From an uncultured Erysipelotrichaceae bacterium (GTDB taxonomy: Bacteria; Bacillota_I; Bacilli_A; Erysipelotrichales; Erysipelotrichaceae): a DNA stretch of 64,000 nt. This document shows, piece by piece, positions 1-9,007 of the stretch. The translations under genes and the position numbers were made by a program. The notes under the pieces are model-generated. The model searched no databases, was not told the DNA's origin, and saw only the letters and a program-made list of their open reading frames with translations. The stretch's first letter is position 1, and each line of letters begins with the position of its first letter. The stretch covers positions 1 to 64,000 of the forward strand of contig CAMCSA010000004.1 in the NCBI GenBank assembly GCA_945877405.1, written 5' to 3'.

Positions 1-65
1 CATCATTTTGGATTTTTTGGGTAATAAGTCATACAGAACCCCAAAGATGAAAGGAGGTAGAACCT

Positions 66-1040
66 ATGGGAACACCAGATAAAATCTTCAAGGATTACTT
101 CAAGCAGCCTCATGTAGTGGCTTCCGTTGCTGAAATGGTACTGTTCAACCGAAATCAGTGCATTGATGAAAATGATGTCAGCATTCTTGACAGTGTTCAG
201 ACAAAGATTGATCGTACAGGTAACAGACATAAGGAACTCATCCGTGATGTTCACTCGCGTATTTTTCTGCGTGAGAATAACATCAACTGTGCCATTCATT
301 TCAATCTGGAGCTGATGGCATATCTGGATACTGCCATGGTAGTACGGACAATGGAATATGATATCAATACCCTGATTGTGCAGATCCGTCGCATCGCATC
401 GAGAATGGAACGGACAGGACAGGTTGAGAATGCAGAAACCGTAAACTTTCTGACACAGCTTCCTCATGTGCTCCAGCTTGAACCGTGTATTACGTGCGTG
501 GTAAACTTGAGTAAGCAGAAGTGGGATGGATATTTCAGCTGTGATGATCTGTATCATCCAAGGTTGAAAGCAGAAGATATCCATCCGACAACAAGCGGAA
601 ATCTTCTGGTCATCGACCCTCATACAATGAGCGATGAGCAGCTTGACCTGCTGATTCCAGAACTCAAGCTTCTGTTTCTGATTGTAAGATATCAGACACA
701 GGAGCACGCACAGCAGCTTCGTGAACTGCTGGAAAACTCTGAGCTGAGAATCGGTAAGGAGATGGCAAGAGTCATCTCTACCATTCTCAATCGTAAGATC
801 AAGATTCCAAAGAAGGGAGAAACAGTCATCATGTGTGAAGCAATGAGAGTCATTACAGAAAACATCAAGGCTGAAGTCAGAGCTGAAATCAAGAATGAAG
901 TTAAGGCTGAAGGTATTCGGATCGGCAGATTTGAGATTGTGGCAGAACTGTACCGCGATCATACATTAAGTGCAGAAAAGGCTGCTGCCAAGCTGAATAT
1001 GCCTGTTGAACAGTTTCTTGCAAGAATAAAGATGTGCTAG
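66..1040 (+). CDS. Rpn family (PD-(D/E)XK) recombination-promoting nuclease / putative transposase
   Basis: 324-aa ORF with SD aaaggagg; N-terminus GTPDKIFKDYF..., motif RDVHSRI...MVVRTMEYD and a C-terminal short HTH-like LSAEKAAAKLNMPVEQFLARI resemble YhgA/Rpn-type proteins. Confidence 0.7.
   Translation: MGTPDKIFKDYFKQPHVVASVAEMVLFNRNQCIDENDVSILDSVQTKIDRTGNRHKELIRDVHSRIFLRENNINCAIHFNLELMAYLDTAMVVRTMEYDINTLIVQIRRIASRMERTGQVENAETVNFLTQLPHVLQLEPCITCVVNLSKQKWDGYFSCDDLYHPRLKAEDIHPTTSGNLLVIDPHTMSDEQLDLLIPELKLLFLIVRYQTQEHAQQLRELLENSELRIGKEMARVISTILNRKIKIPKKGETVIMCEAMRVITENIKAEVRAEIKNEVKAEGIRIGRFEIVAELYRDHTLSAEKAAAKLNMPVEQFLARIKMC
831..1040 (+). CDS. Possible intragenic small protein (RpnS-like C-terminal product, 69 aa)
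   Basis: Internal in-frame ATG (MCEAMRVITEN...) preceded by agaagggaga about 11 nt upstream; hypothetical. Confidence 0.3.
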   Translation: MCEAMRVITENIKAEVRAEIKNEVKAEGIRIGRFEIVAELYRDHTLSAEKAAAKLNMPVEQFLARIKMC

Positions 1041-1049
1041 TCAGTTTGG

Positions 1050-1082
1050 AAGGAGAATTCACTCTCCTTCCATCTTTTTTTG
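1050..1082 (+). terminator. Intrinsic terminator of the Rpn gene
   Basis: ggaaggaga-attcac-tctccttcc followed by atcttttttt. Confidence 0.8.
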
Positions 1083-1084
1083 AA

Positions 1085-1356
1085 TTCTGTTTCTGATTGT
1101 AAGATATCAGCCGCAGGAGCACGCACAGCAGCTTCGTGAACTGTTGGAAAACTCTGAGCTGAGAATCGGTAAGGAGATGGCAAGAGTCATCTCTACCATT
1201 CTCAATCGTAAGATCAAGATTCCAAAGAAGGGAGAAACAGTCATCATGTGTGAAGCAATGAGAGTCATTACAGAAAACATCAAGGCTGAAGTCAGAGCTG
1301 AAGTCAAAGATGAAGCTAAGGCTGAACATGTGTTTTGTGTTAACGATACCAGATGA
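1085..1356 (+). pseudogene. Duplicated, truncated 3' cassette of the Rpn gene
   Basis: Same reading frame as the copy in 66-1040 (ENSELRIGKEMARVISTILNRK...), then diverges to HVFCVNDTR*. Confidence 0.7.
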
Positions 1357-1580
1357 TACGCTGTCAGAACGAGTTCCTGGTCTTGTTTGGATCAAGAATT
1401 TCGTTATTTCTCTGGATGATTCCTTCCTGGAACAACTACATCACTGTACAGTCTTCATTGAAGCTGACCTGTATGAATGGTATGATGGAAATCAGAGATG
1501 AATGATCTGCAGATCAGAGTCATTCAATGAAAGCAGTACCTGGAAAACAATGATCCAGGTACAGGAAGAGAGGAAAAAAC

Positions 1581-3803
1581 ATGCCAATACAATATCATTC
1601 CAGTACAAAAACATTTCATCTGTACAATGATTCCATCAGTTACATTTTCATGATTCTGGAAAACGGTACTCCTGGTCAGCTTTACTATGGATCCAGGTTA
1701 TCGGATAAAGAAGATTTCAGCGAACTGCTGGAAATGAAAAGAAGAGCCAATGCACCATGTACCTATGAAGGAAACCTTCTATTTTCTCTGGAACATCTGA
1801 AACAGGAATACCCGTTGTATGGACATGGTGACCTGCGTTATCCTGCATGTTCCATACAGAAGGAAAATGGAAGCTATATTTTTGAATTCCAGTATGTATC
1901 CCATTCCATATACAAGGGAAAAAATAGAATAAAAGGGCTTCCTGCAATCTGGTGTGAAAACAGCGATGATATGGAATCTTTGGAAGTTGTACTGGAAGAT
2001 CAGCGGACAGATACACAACTGACACTGTACTATACCATCTGTACACACCTTCCTGTCATAGCCCGTCATGCTCTCATTCTTCACAATGGGCAATCATCCA
2101 TTACATTACAGCGTATGATGAGCTGTAATGTTGATCTGATTGATGATGCATGGGATATGATACAGCTTTCCGGTGCCTGGAGCAGAGAACGTCATGTATC
2201 CAGTACACCATTAAGACCAGGTGTACAGTCAGTTTATTCCATGCGTGGGCATTCTTCTGCGCAGTTCAATCCATTCCTTGCCCTGAAAAGGAAAGAGTGC
2301 AGTGAAACTGCAGGAGAGTGCATGGGCTTTACCCTTCTTTACAGCGGCAGTTATCTTGCACAGGTGGAAGTAGACAACTACCATGTCAGTCGTGTTCAGT
2401 TAGGAATTCATCCGGACTGTTTCGAATGGACATTACAGCAGGGAGAATCCTTTGAAACACCTGAAGCAGTATATGTTTACAGTGAGCATGGGCTTAATGG
2501 CATGAGTCAGGCATTCCATAAACTGTTCAATCATCATCTTGTCCGTGGTACATACCGACTTCAGGATCGACCGATTCTAATCAATAACTGGGAAGCAACC
2601 TACTTTGACTTTGATGAAGAAAAGATCGTCAGGATTGCTGAAACAGCTGCTAAAGCAGGGATAGAACTGTTTGTTCTGGATGATGGATGGTTCGGTAACA
2701 GAAATGATGATCATCGAGGATTAGGTGACTGGTATGCAAATGTGTCAAAACTGCCACATGGGATTGCAGGATTGTCAGAAAGAATACATGCGATCGGTAT
2801 GAAATTCGGTTTATGGATTGAACCAGAAATGGTCAATATGGATTCTGATCTGTATCGTGCTCATCCGGAATGGGTCATGATCGATCCGGATTACGTACCA
2901 TGTCATGGCAGAAATCAGTATGTCCTTGATTTTTCCAGAAGAGAAGTTGTTGATCACATTTTCAACATGCTTGATCATGTACTGGATGGTGCAGATGTCA
3001 ACTATATCAAATGGGATATGAACCGTACGATGAGTGAAGTCTATTCCCGCAGCCATTCATCGGATCGCCAGGGCAGAGTCATGCATGAATACATCCTTGG
3101 CGTATATGATCTTTATGAAAGACTCATGCAGAAGTATCCGGATATCCTGTTTGAATCATGTGCAAGTGGAGGAAGCCGATTTGATGCAGGTATGCTGTAT
3201 TATGCCCCACAGGCATGGACCAGTGATAACTCGGATGCCATTGAAAGACTGAAGATTCAGTATGGTACTTCCTTTGTCTATCCTCCATCCTGTATGGGAG
3301 CACATGTATCTGCTGTTCCAAATCACCAGGTATTCCGTAACACACCACTTAACACAAGAGCCAATGTTGCCTTTTATGGTGCCTTTGGTTATGAACTGGA
3401 TTTATCAAAGCTGAGTGATGAGGAAAAGGAAGAAGTCAGACAGCAGGTTGCATTCATGAAAAAATACAGACATGTATTTCAATATGGAACATTCTACAGG
3501 CTTTCTTCACCGTTTGAATCGAATGAAACAGTATGGATGAGTGTCAGTGAAGATCGCTCAACTGCAATCGTCGGCTATTATCGCGTACTGAATGAAGTCA
3601 ATGTCGGTTATCGCAGAGTCAGACTGGCAGGACTGGATGAAAATGCTGTATACACAATTAACGGCACAGATCAGGCAACAGATGGCAGAGAGCTGATGAA
3701 AGCCGGACTTGTGATAAGTGATTATACAAGTGGTGAGAATGGAGAGACATACAACGGCAGAAACGGTGATTTCATTTCACGTCTGTATGTGCTGGAATCA
3801 TAA
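1581..3803 (+). CDS. Alpha-galactosidase, GH36
   Basis: 740 aa; motifs DDGWFGNRNDDHRGLGDW, IKWDMNR, ESCASGGSRFD, QAWTSDNSDAIERLKIQYG. Confidence 0.95.
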   Translation: MPIQYHSSTKTFHLYNDSISYIFMILENGTPGQLYYGSRLSDKEDFSELLEMKRRANAPCTYEGNLLFSLEHLKQEYPLYGHGDLRYPACSIQKENGSYIFEFQYVSHSIYKGKNRIKGLPAIWCENSDDMESLEVVLEDQRTDTQLTLYYTICTHLPVIARHALILHNGQSSITLQRMMSCNVDLIDDAWDMIQLSGAWSRERHVSSTPLRPGVQSVYSMRGHSSAQFNPFLALKRKECSETAGECMGFTLLYSGSYLAQVEVDNYHVSRVQLGIHPDCFEWTLQQGESFETPEAVYVYSEHGLNGMSQAFHKLFNHHLVRGTYRLQDRPILINNWEATYFDFDEEKIVRIAETAAKAGIELFVLDDGWFGNRNDDHRGLGDWYANVSKLPHGIAGLSERIHAIGMKFGLWIEPEMVNMDSDLYRAHPEWVMIDPDYVPCHGRNQYVLDFSRREVVDHIFNMLDHVLDGADVNYIKWDMNRTMSEVYSRSHSSDRQGRVMHEYILGVYDLYERLMQKYPDILFESCASGGSRFDAGMLYYAPQAWTSDNSDAIERLKIQYGTSFVYPPSCMGAHVSAVPNHQVFRNTPLNTRANVAFYGAFGYELDLSKLSDEEKEEVRQQVAFMKKYRHVFQYGTFYRLSSPFESNETVWMSVSEDRSTAIVGYYRVLNEVNVGYRRVRLAGLDENAVYTINGTDQATDGRELMKAGLVISDYTSGENGETYNGRNGDFISRLYVLES

Positions 3804-3824
3804 ATGTTTCATCGTAACAGTCAG

Positions 3825-3857
3825 AAAACAGGGAATGGAAATTTTTCCTGTTTTTTG
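3825..3857 (+). terminator. Intrinsic terminator after alpha-galactosidase
   Basis: aaaacaggga...ttcctgtttttt. Confidence 0.75.
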
Positions 3858-3886
3858 TATGAACTTGTATGGATACATGATTTGTT

Positions 3887-4049
3887 GCAGATAATCCTAA
3901 GAATTATCTGCATCCATGCACAGAATCGTACATATAAACCGGTTTGAGAAAGGATGTTTCCATCCGTATCATAATAACCATCACAGGGGAGCAGGAATCA
4001 ACCAGGCCTCTTCCCTGTGATGAATCAAAGATGCAGATCCGCATCTTTA
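3887..4049 (+). promoter_or_regulatory. Structured leader with four consecutive hairpins upstream of an SSB-like gene
   Basis: GCAGATAAT/ATTATCTGC (3887-3911), GGATG/CATCC (about 3953-3966), ATCACAGGG/CCCTGTGAT (3980-4021), AAAGATGC/GCATCTTT (4028-4049). Confidence 0.45.
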
Positions 4050-4063
4050 CGGAAAGGAGATTT

Positions 4064-4351
4064 ATGAATTCCTGTTTTATCGTAGGGCATATTGATGAAA
4101 TGCCTGTCAATGATACTTCTTCTGTAAATACCAGATGCCTGATGAAGGTCAGTTGTAACAGATCTTATGCAGAAGCGGATGGTACATATGTTCAGGATGT
4201 GTTTTCAGTCCTGTTATGGAGAGGAGTTGCGGAAGAAACATGTAACTGCTGTAATCGGGGTGATCCGATTGCGGTAAAAGGCAGACTGATCATGGAAAAT
4301 AATAACCCATTGATCGTCGCAGAACAGGTATCTCTGCCTGCCGGATTCTGA
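4064..4351 (+). CDS. Short single-stranded DNA-binding (OB-fold, SSB-like) protein
   Basis: 95 aa from ATG after ggaaaggagattt; MNSCFIVGHIDEMP...FSVLLWRGVAEE...GDPIAVKGRLIMENN resembles SSB. Confidence 0.6.
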   Translation: MNSCFIVGHIDEMPVNDTSSVNTRCLMKVSCNRSYAEADGTYVQDVFSVLLWRGVAEETCNCCNRGDPIAVKGRLIMENNNPLIVAEQVSLPAGF

Positions 4352-4643
4352 ATACCCCTCTGCAGAATTTTGCATATTTGTATCCTTCAAATCAAAATAT
4401 TTCCTTCTGCAGAATATGCCACCATGGATGATCCTTCTATCTGGCTTCTCTTCATTCTTTTCTCTCTAGCATGAAACTCCTTTGAATGATAGATCCATTT
4501 ATCACTGAAATTCTGAGTTTTCCATAATCGTTTAGTATGTTGTACATCAGGATCAAGACCTTCAAACACCCTCCAATTTCCCGTTTCAGTGGTAATCCTT
4601 ACACATTTCATGTTAGAATGTTTCCGTTTGAGGAGGATCATCC

Positions 4644-6041
4644 ATGGCTTTTGATTCATTAAGTGAAAGACTGAATAAGGCGATGCGCAATGTTGTCGGT
4701 AAGGGTACGCTGACCGACGCCAATATGGAAGATATGCTGAAGGAAGTGCGTATTGCATTGCTGGAAGCCGATGTCAATTATAGAATTGTAAAACAGTTCC
4801 TGGAAGATGTCAGAGAAAAGGCAAGAGGACAGAATGTTCTCAGCTCTGTTGAACCAGGAGAACAGCTTGTCAAGATCGTACACGATCAGATCATTGAGCT
4901 GCTTGGTGATGAAGATGCAACTGTTGCTTTTAAAGAAACAGGCATCACTGTCATCATGCTTGCAGGTCTGCAGGGTACAGGTAAGACAACATCCGTTGCA
5001 AAAATTGCAAATTATTTTAAAACAAAAGAAAACAGAAACCCGCTGCTGATTGCAGCAGACGTCATTCGTCCAGCTGCGATTGATCAGCTGAAAACACTTG
5101 GTCAGGAAATTGATTGTGAAGTGTTCAGTTTAGGAACAGACCATCCGGCTGTTGAAACTGTCAAGGCGGGTATGGAATATGCCCGTGCGAATGGCTTTGA
5201 TACGGTATTCATTGATACTGCAGGTCGACTGCACATTGATGAAGAACTGATGAACGAACTCAAGGAAATCAATACACTTGTATCACCTGATGAAATCCTT
5301 CTGACAGTTGATGCAATGACAGGTCAGGATATCGTCAATGTTGCCAAGGCATTCCAGGAAGCATTACCATTAACAGGTCTTGTTGTGACCAAGTTTGATG
5401 GTGACTCCCGTGGTGGTGGTGTTCTTTCTGTCAAGAAGATCACAGGTGTTCCGATCAAGTTCGTCGGTGAAGGTGAAAAGATCGGGGATATGAACCGCTT
5501 CTATCCTGAACGTATGGCGGATCGTATTCTTGGAATGGGTGATATTGTAACTCTTGTTGAGCAGGCACGGGAAAAGCTCGACATGGAAGAAAACCAGAGA
5601 CTTGCAGAACGCATGCTTGCTGGTACATATACACTCGATGACATGCTGAAGCAGTTTGAGCAGATCCAGAAGCTTGGCTCATTTGGAGGTATCATGAAGA
5701 TGATGCCTGGTATGGGCCAGTATGCTGATATGCTGGACGAGAATAAAGCCAATGGCTCCATGAAGAAGACAAAGGCGATCATCCAGTCCATGACAGCATA
5801 TGAAAGAGAACATCCGGAAAAACTGCGTGGTACGATGAAGAAACGTATTGCGAAAGGTTCTGGAACAAAAGTGGATGATGTCAATCGTCTAATCAACCAG
5901 TTCAACCGCATGAAAAAGACAGTCGGCGCTCTTGGTGCAATGAATCGTGCAGGAACACTGAACGAGGAATCCCTGTCCAGAATGGCTGAGAATGCTACAA
6001 AACAGGTTGAAATGCTGAAAAAAGGCAGACGTTTCCGTTAA
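4644..6041 (+). CDS. ffh: Signal recognition particle protein Ffh
   Basis: GLQGTGKTTSVAKIA, DTAGRLHIDEELM, methionine-rich M domain. Confidence 0.97.
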   Translation: MAFDSLSERLNKAMRNVVGKGTLTDANMEDMLKEVRIALLEADVNYRIVKQFLEDVREKARGQNVLSSVEPGEQLVKIVHDQIIELLGDEDATVAFKETGITVIMLAGLQGTGKTTSVAKIANYFKTKENRNPLLIAADVIRPAAIDQLKTLGQEIDCEVFSLGTDHPAVETVKAGMEYARANGFDTVFIDTAGRLHIDEELMNELKEINTLVSPDEILLTVDAMTGQDIVNVAKAFQEALPLTGLVVTKFDGDSRGGGVLSVKKITGVPIKFVGEGEKIGDMNRFYPERMADRILGMGDIVTLVEQAREKLDMEENQRLAERMLAGTYTLDDMLKQFEQIQKLGSFGGIMKMMPGMGQYADMLDENKANGSMKKTKAIIQSMTAYEREHPEKLRGTMKKRIAKGSGTKVDDVNRLINQFNRMKKTVGALGAMNRAGTLNEESLSRMAENATKQVEMLKKGRRFR

Positions 6042-6052
6042 TTTACAACAAT

Positions 6053-6093
6053 AAGCACCTGTCAAGTAAAAAAGCTTGACAGGTGCTTTATCT
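6053..6093 (+). terminator. Intrinsic terminator / intercistronic hairpin after ffh
   Basis: gcacctgtcaag-taaaaaag-cttgacaggtgc tttat. Confidence 0.7.
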
Positions 6094-6135
6094 TGTCATA
6101 TACTCATACCTGTTGAAAGAGAGGTATTTTCAATT

Positions 6136-6423
6136 ATGGCAGTTAGACTTCGTCTGAAGAGAATGGGTGCCAAGAAGGCTCCTAGATATCGTATCGTTGC
6201 AGCTGATGCACGTTCCCCAAGAGATGGTAGAGACATCGAAGTTGTAGGTTATGTAAATCCTACAACAGAACCTGCAGAAGTAACAATCGATTCTGAAAAG
6301 GCTCTGAAGTGGCTCAGAAATGGTGCTCAGCCATCTGATACAGTTCGTAACTACCTTTCCGCAGCTGGTGTCATGAAGACATTCCACGAGGAAAAGGCAG
6401 CAAAAAAAGCTGAGAAGAAGTAA
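6136..6423 (+). CDS. rpsP: 30S ribosomal protein S16
   Basis: [42 protein letters not shown]. Confidence 0.97.
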   Translation: MAVRLRLKRMGAKKAPRYRIVAADARSPRDGRDIEVVGYVNPTTEPAEVTIDSEKALKWLRNGAQPSDTVRNYLSAAGVMKTFHEEKAAKKAEKK

Positions 6424-6426
6424 TTT

Positions 6427-6678
6427 ATGGCAGAACTCGATCAAGTCCTTCTTGGTCTTGTCAGACCGATGGTTGAAGAACCTGAAAGTCTTGAAGTCAG
6501 AGAAATGGACAGTTCCAATCCGCGTGAGGTTGTTCTGCATGTATATGCAAAGAATGATGATATTGCACGTCTGATTGGAAAAAAGGGTGCCATGGCTTCC
6601 GCACTTCGTCAGGTCATGTCCGTTGCTTCTCATACGGATAACAAGAAAATCAGCATCAAATTTGAACAGATCGACTGA
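6427..6678 (+). CDS. khpA: KH-domain RNA-binding protein KhpA
   Basis: Short KH protein with RLIGKKGAMASALR, located after rpsP. Confidence 0.88.
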   Translation: MAELDQVLLGLVRPMVEEPESLEVREMDSSNPREVVLHVYAKNDDIARLIGKKGAMASALRQVMSVASHTDNKKISIKFEQID

Positions 6679-6683
6679 AGGTA

Positions 6684-6714
6684 AGCATTTCCTGGAAAAA
6701 GGAGATGCTTTTTC
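6684..6714 (+). terminator. Intrinsic terminator after khpA
   Basis: agcatttcc tggaaaaa ggagatgct ttttctttt. Confidence 0.6.
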
Positions 6715-6849
6715 TTTTGGTATGAACTTTCTGGTAAGCATTACATAGTGTGTAACAGTGATGTGCCAGTATCATTCAAAAATTATGTCAATAAAAGCAT
6801 GAGTATATGTCAGGAAATGATATGATATAGAAAAACAGGGAGTGGACAT

Positions 6850-7131
6850 ATGAAAACGAAAATCATCGCAGGAACTTTGGGTATTGCAGCTGCAGCACTG
6901 GCAGTATACAGTTATATGATACTGCCAGATACAGTAGCAGTTCAGATTGGCGTGGATGGACAGGTTTCCAATACGATGCCTAAACTGTTTGCGGTGGCAT
7001 TACCACTTGTGATCACACTTGGTGGATGTGGTGTAACTGTATTTGGAAAAAAAGAATCGAAAGGCAAAGGAATTGTTCTATCTGTTGTCGGGATTGGTGT
7101 CATGATTGTGACAATTCTGTTCAACCGATGA
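6850..7131 (+). CDS. DUF1648-like small membrane protein
   Basis: 93 aa, two or three TM segments, LPDTVAVQIGVDGQVSNTMPK. Confidence 0.6.
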   Translation: MKTKIIAGTLGIAAAALAVYSYMILPDTVAVQIGVDGQVSNTMPKLFAVALPLVITLGGCGVTVFGKKESKGKGIVLSVVGIGVMIVTILFNR

Positions 7132-7193
7132 TGGCTTTTGATTTTACTGGTTGTTGTGGCATAATAATGCAGGTTACAGGAGAATAGAAATTC

Positions 7194-7700
7194 ATGAAAT
7201 ATATCAGAATCGGAAAGGTGATCAATACACATGGCATCAAAGGAGAAGCAAAGATCTACAGCTATTCTGACTTTGATGATGAAAGATATGTCAAAGGCAA
7301 TACGGTATGGATGAAACATGGTGAGGAAATGATTCCTTTAACAGTAAAGACATATCGGGTTCACAAAGGATTCCCGCTTGTCAGCTTTGAAGAACTCAAG
7401 GATATCAATGCTGTGGAGCCATACCGCAATTGCGAACTGTACATCACAGATGATATGAGAGAAGAGTTGGAAGAAGGCTATTATTATGATGAGCTGGAAG
7501 ACCTGGAAGCTTTCGATCAGGATGGTAACAGACTGGGTGTTACAGTAGGAATTGAAGAAACAAACGGTGCACAGGATAATCTGCGTATTGCGATGGATAA
7601 CGGCAGATCTTTCCTTGTTCCATACATCGATGAATTCATTGAAGAAGTTGATCTGGATCATAACAGAATTGTGATCAACATGCAGGAAGGACTGTTATGA
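7194..7700 (+). CDS. rimM: 16S rRNA processing protein RimM
   Basis: IRIGKVINTHGIKGEAKIYSYSDF; position before trmD. Confidence 0.93.
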   Translation: MKYIRIGKVINTHGIKGEAKIYSYSDFDDERYVKGNTVWMKHGEEMIPLTVKTYRVHKGFPLVSFEELKDINAVEPYRNCELYITDDMREELEEGYYYDELEDLEAFDQDGNRLGVTVGIEETNGAQDNLRIAMDNGRSFLVPYIDEFIEEVDLDHNRIVINMQEGLL

Positions 7701-8425
7701 AGATTACAGTACTGACACTGTTTCCTGATATGTATCACGATTTTCTGCATACTTCCATTATCGGCAGGGCAATTGAAAGAGGCCTTGTGGAAGTGGAATG
7801 TGTACAGATCCGTGATTTTGCAACGGACAACTACAGGCATGTGGACGATCGCCCGTTTGGTGGTGGTAAGGGGCAGGTCATGAAATGTCAGCCGATTCTG
7901 GATGCACTGGACAGTGTGAAAACAGAAAACAGTCATACAGTCATGATGTCACCGCTTGGCACAACCTTTGATCAGAAAAAGGCCAGGCAGTTTGCTGAGA
8001 TGGATCATCTGATTCTTTTATGCGGTCACTATGAAGGTATTGATGCAAGAGTCAATCAGCATATGGATGAAATGATTTCCATAGGAGATTATGTATTGAC
8101 TGGTGGAGAAATCGCATCGATGGTTGTCATGGATGCAGTGATCCGTTTATTAAAGGGAAGTATTACAGAAGGCAGTGCAGATGATGAATCGTATGAAAAC
8201 GGACTGCTGGAATACCCGCAATATACCCAGCCTGCAGACTACAAAGGCGACCGTGTCCCGGATATTCTTTTATCTGGCCACCATGCAAAGATCGAAGAAT
8301 ACCGCATCGAACAGTCACTTCTGATAACATATGAAAAAAGACCTGATCTGTTTGAAAAGCATGTTTTTACACCACAGGAAGAAAAAATACTGAAAAGACT
8401 GAAAAAAGAAGGGAAAATTCAGTAA
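7697..8425 (+). CDS. trmD: tRNA (guanine37-N1)-methyltransferase
   Basis: MKITVLTLFPDMYHDFLHTSIIGRA, GHYEGIDARV, SIGDYVLTGGE. Confidence 0.97.
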   Translation: MKITVLTLFPDMYHDFLHTSIIGRAIERGLVEVECVQIRDFATDNYRHVDDRPFGGGKGQVMKCQPILDALDSVKTENSHTVMMSPLGTTFDQKKARQFAEMDHLILLCGHYEGIDARVNQHMDEMISIGDYVLTGGEIASMVVMDAVIRLLKGSITEGSADDESYENGLLEYPQYTQPADYKGDRVPDILLSGHHAKIEEYRIEQSLLITYEKRPDLFEKHVFTPQEEKILKRLKKEGKIQ

Positions 8426-8493
8426 AAGTACACGATCTTGTACAGTGATATTGAAGCGTTGCGTGTATAACAGATGCACAGGAGGTAGCACCT

Positions 8494-8754
8494 ATGTGCA
8501 TGTCACAACAGGAAGTACGCAATACGATTCATCGGATTACAGTATCCAGAATCAGTGCAGGGGATGATTCCTATTCACCATATGAGTGGAATATGCTGGA
8601 AGAAGCCTATATCAGCCATGTACCATCGGCGGTGTGTGCTGGTATGATGGATGTGGAACAGTCGGAAGTGGATCAGATTTATCAGTTATTTTCGATCCAG
8701 GCAGCTTTATCAGGCTTGCAGCAATATCTGAATCAGCCTGCAGTTACGCAATAA
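8494..8754 (+). CDS. Hypothetical protein (86 aa)
   Basis: Good SD caggaggtagcacct; no recognised domain. Confidence 0.5.
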   Translation: MCMSQQEVRNTIHRITVSRISAGDDSYSPYEWNMLEEAYISHVPSAVCAGMMDVEQSEVDQIYQLFSIQAALSGLQQYLNQPAVTQ

Positions 8755-8774
8755 ACAGCTTTACAGACAACTCC

Positions 8775-8820
8775 TTTAGCATTCCATTGATCTGCAGTGG
8801 ATCTATGAAAGGAGTTTTCT
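8775..8820 (+). terminator. Intrinsic terminator
   Basis: aactccttt...aaaggagttttctttg. Confidence 0.65.
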
Positions 8821-9007
8821 TTGGGCCGAAAGATCAGATCAGCTTCAAACATATTTATACGGGGTCACCATCTTTGCTGAACACAACAACATCAGTCATC
8901 GATCATGCACTCGTGCAGTGATTCTGCACTTTTTTACGTTGCCTGAAAGGCTTGAAAGTGGTATAGTTTACAGGATACCATGGCAAAATAGGGGGAAGAT
9001 TACGCAT

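Larger units (their letters stand above)
670..1326 (+). repeat. Near-identical direct duplication of 242 bp: 670-911 and 1085-1326
   Basis: Offset 415 bp without indels and only a few substitutions; covers the 3' part of the nuclease gene. Confidence 0.9.

Noticed and set aside
1310-1501. 63-aa ORF downstream of the first Rpn tail duplication
   Set aside because: Overlaps the duplicated cassette in another frame and lacks an SD; likely spurious.
4387-4758. Minus-strand 123-aa ORF in the gap before ffh, possible IS remnant (MKCVRITTETGNWRVFEGLDPDVQHTK...)
   Set aside because: No SD, overlaps the ffh start, no family recognised; could be a decayed gene but unsupported.
8755-9007. Possible T-box leader before glyS
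   Set aside because: No TGGNACCGCG antiterminator motif or specifier-like structure seen; only ordinary terminator hairpins.
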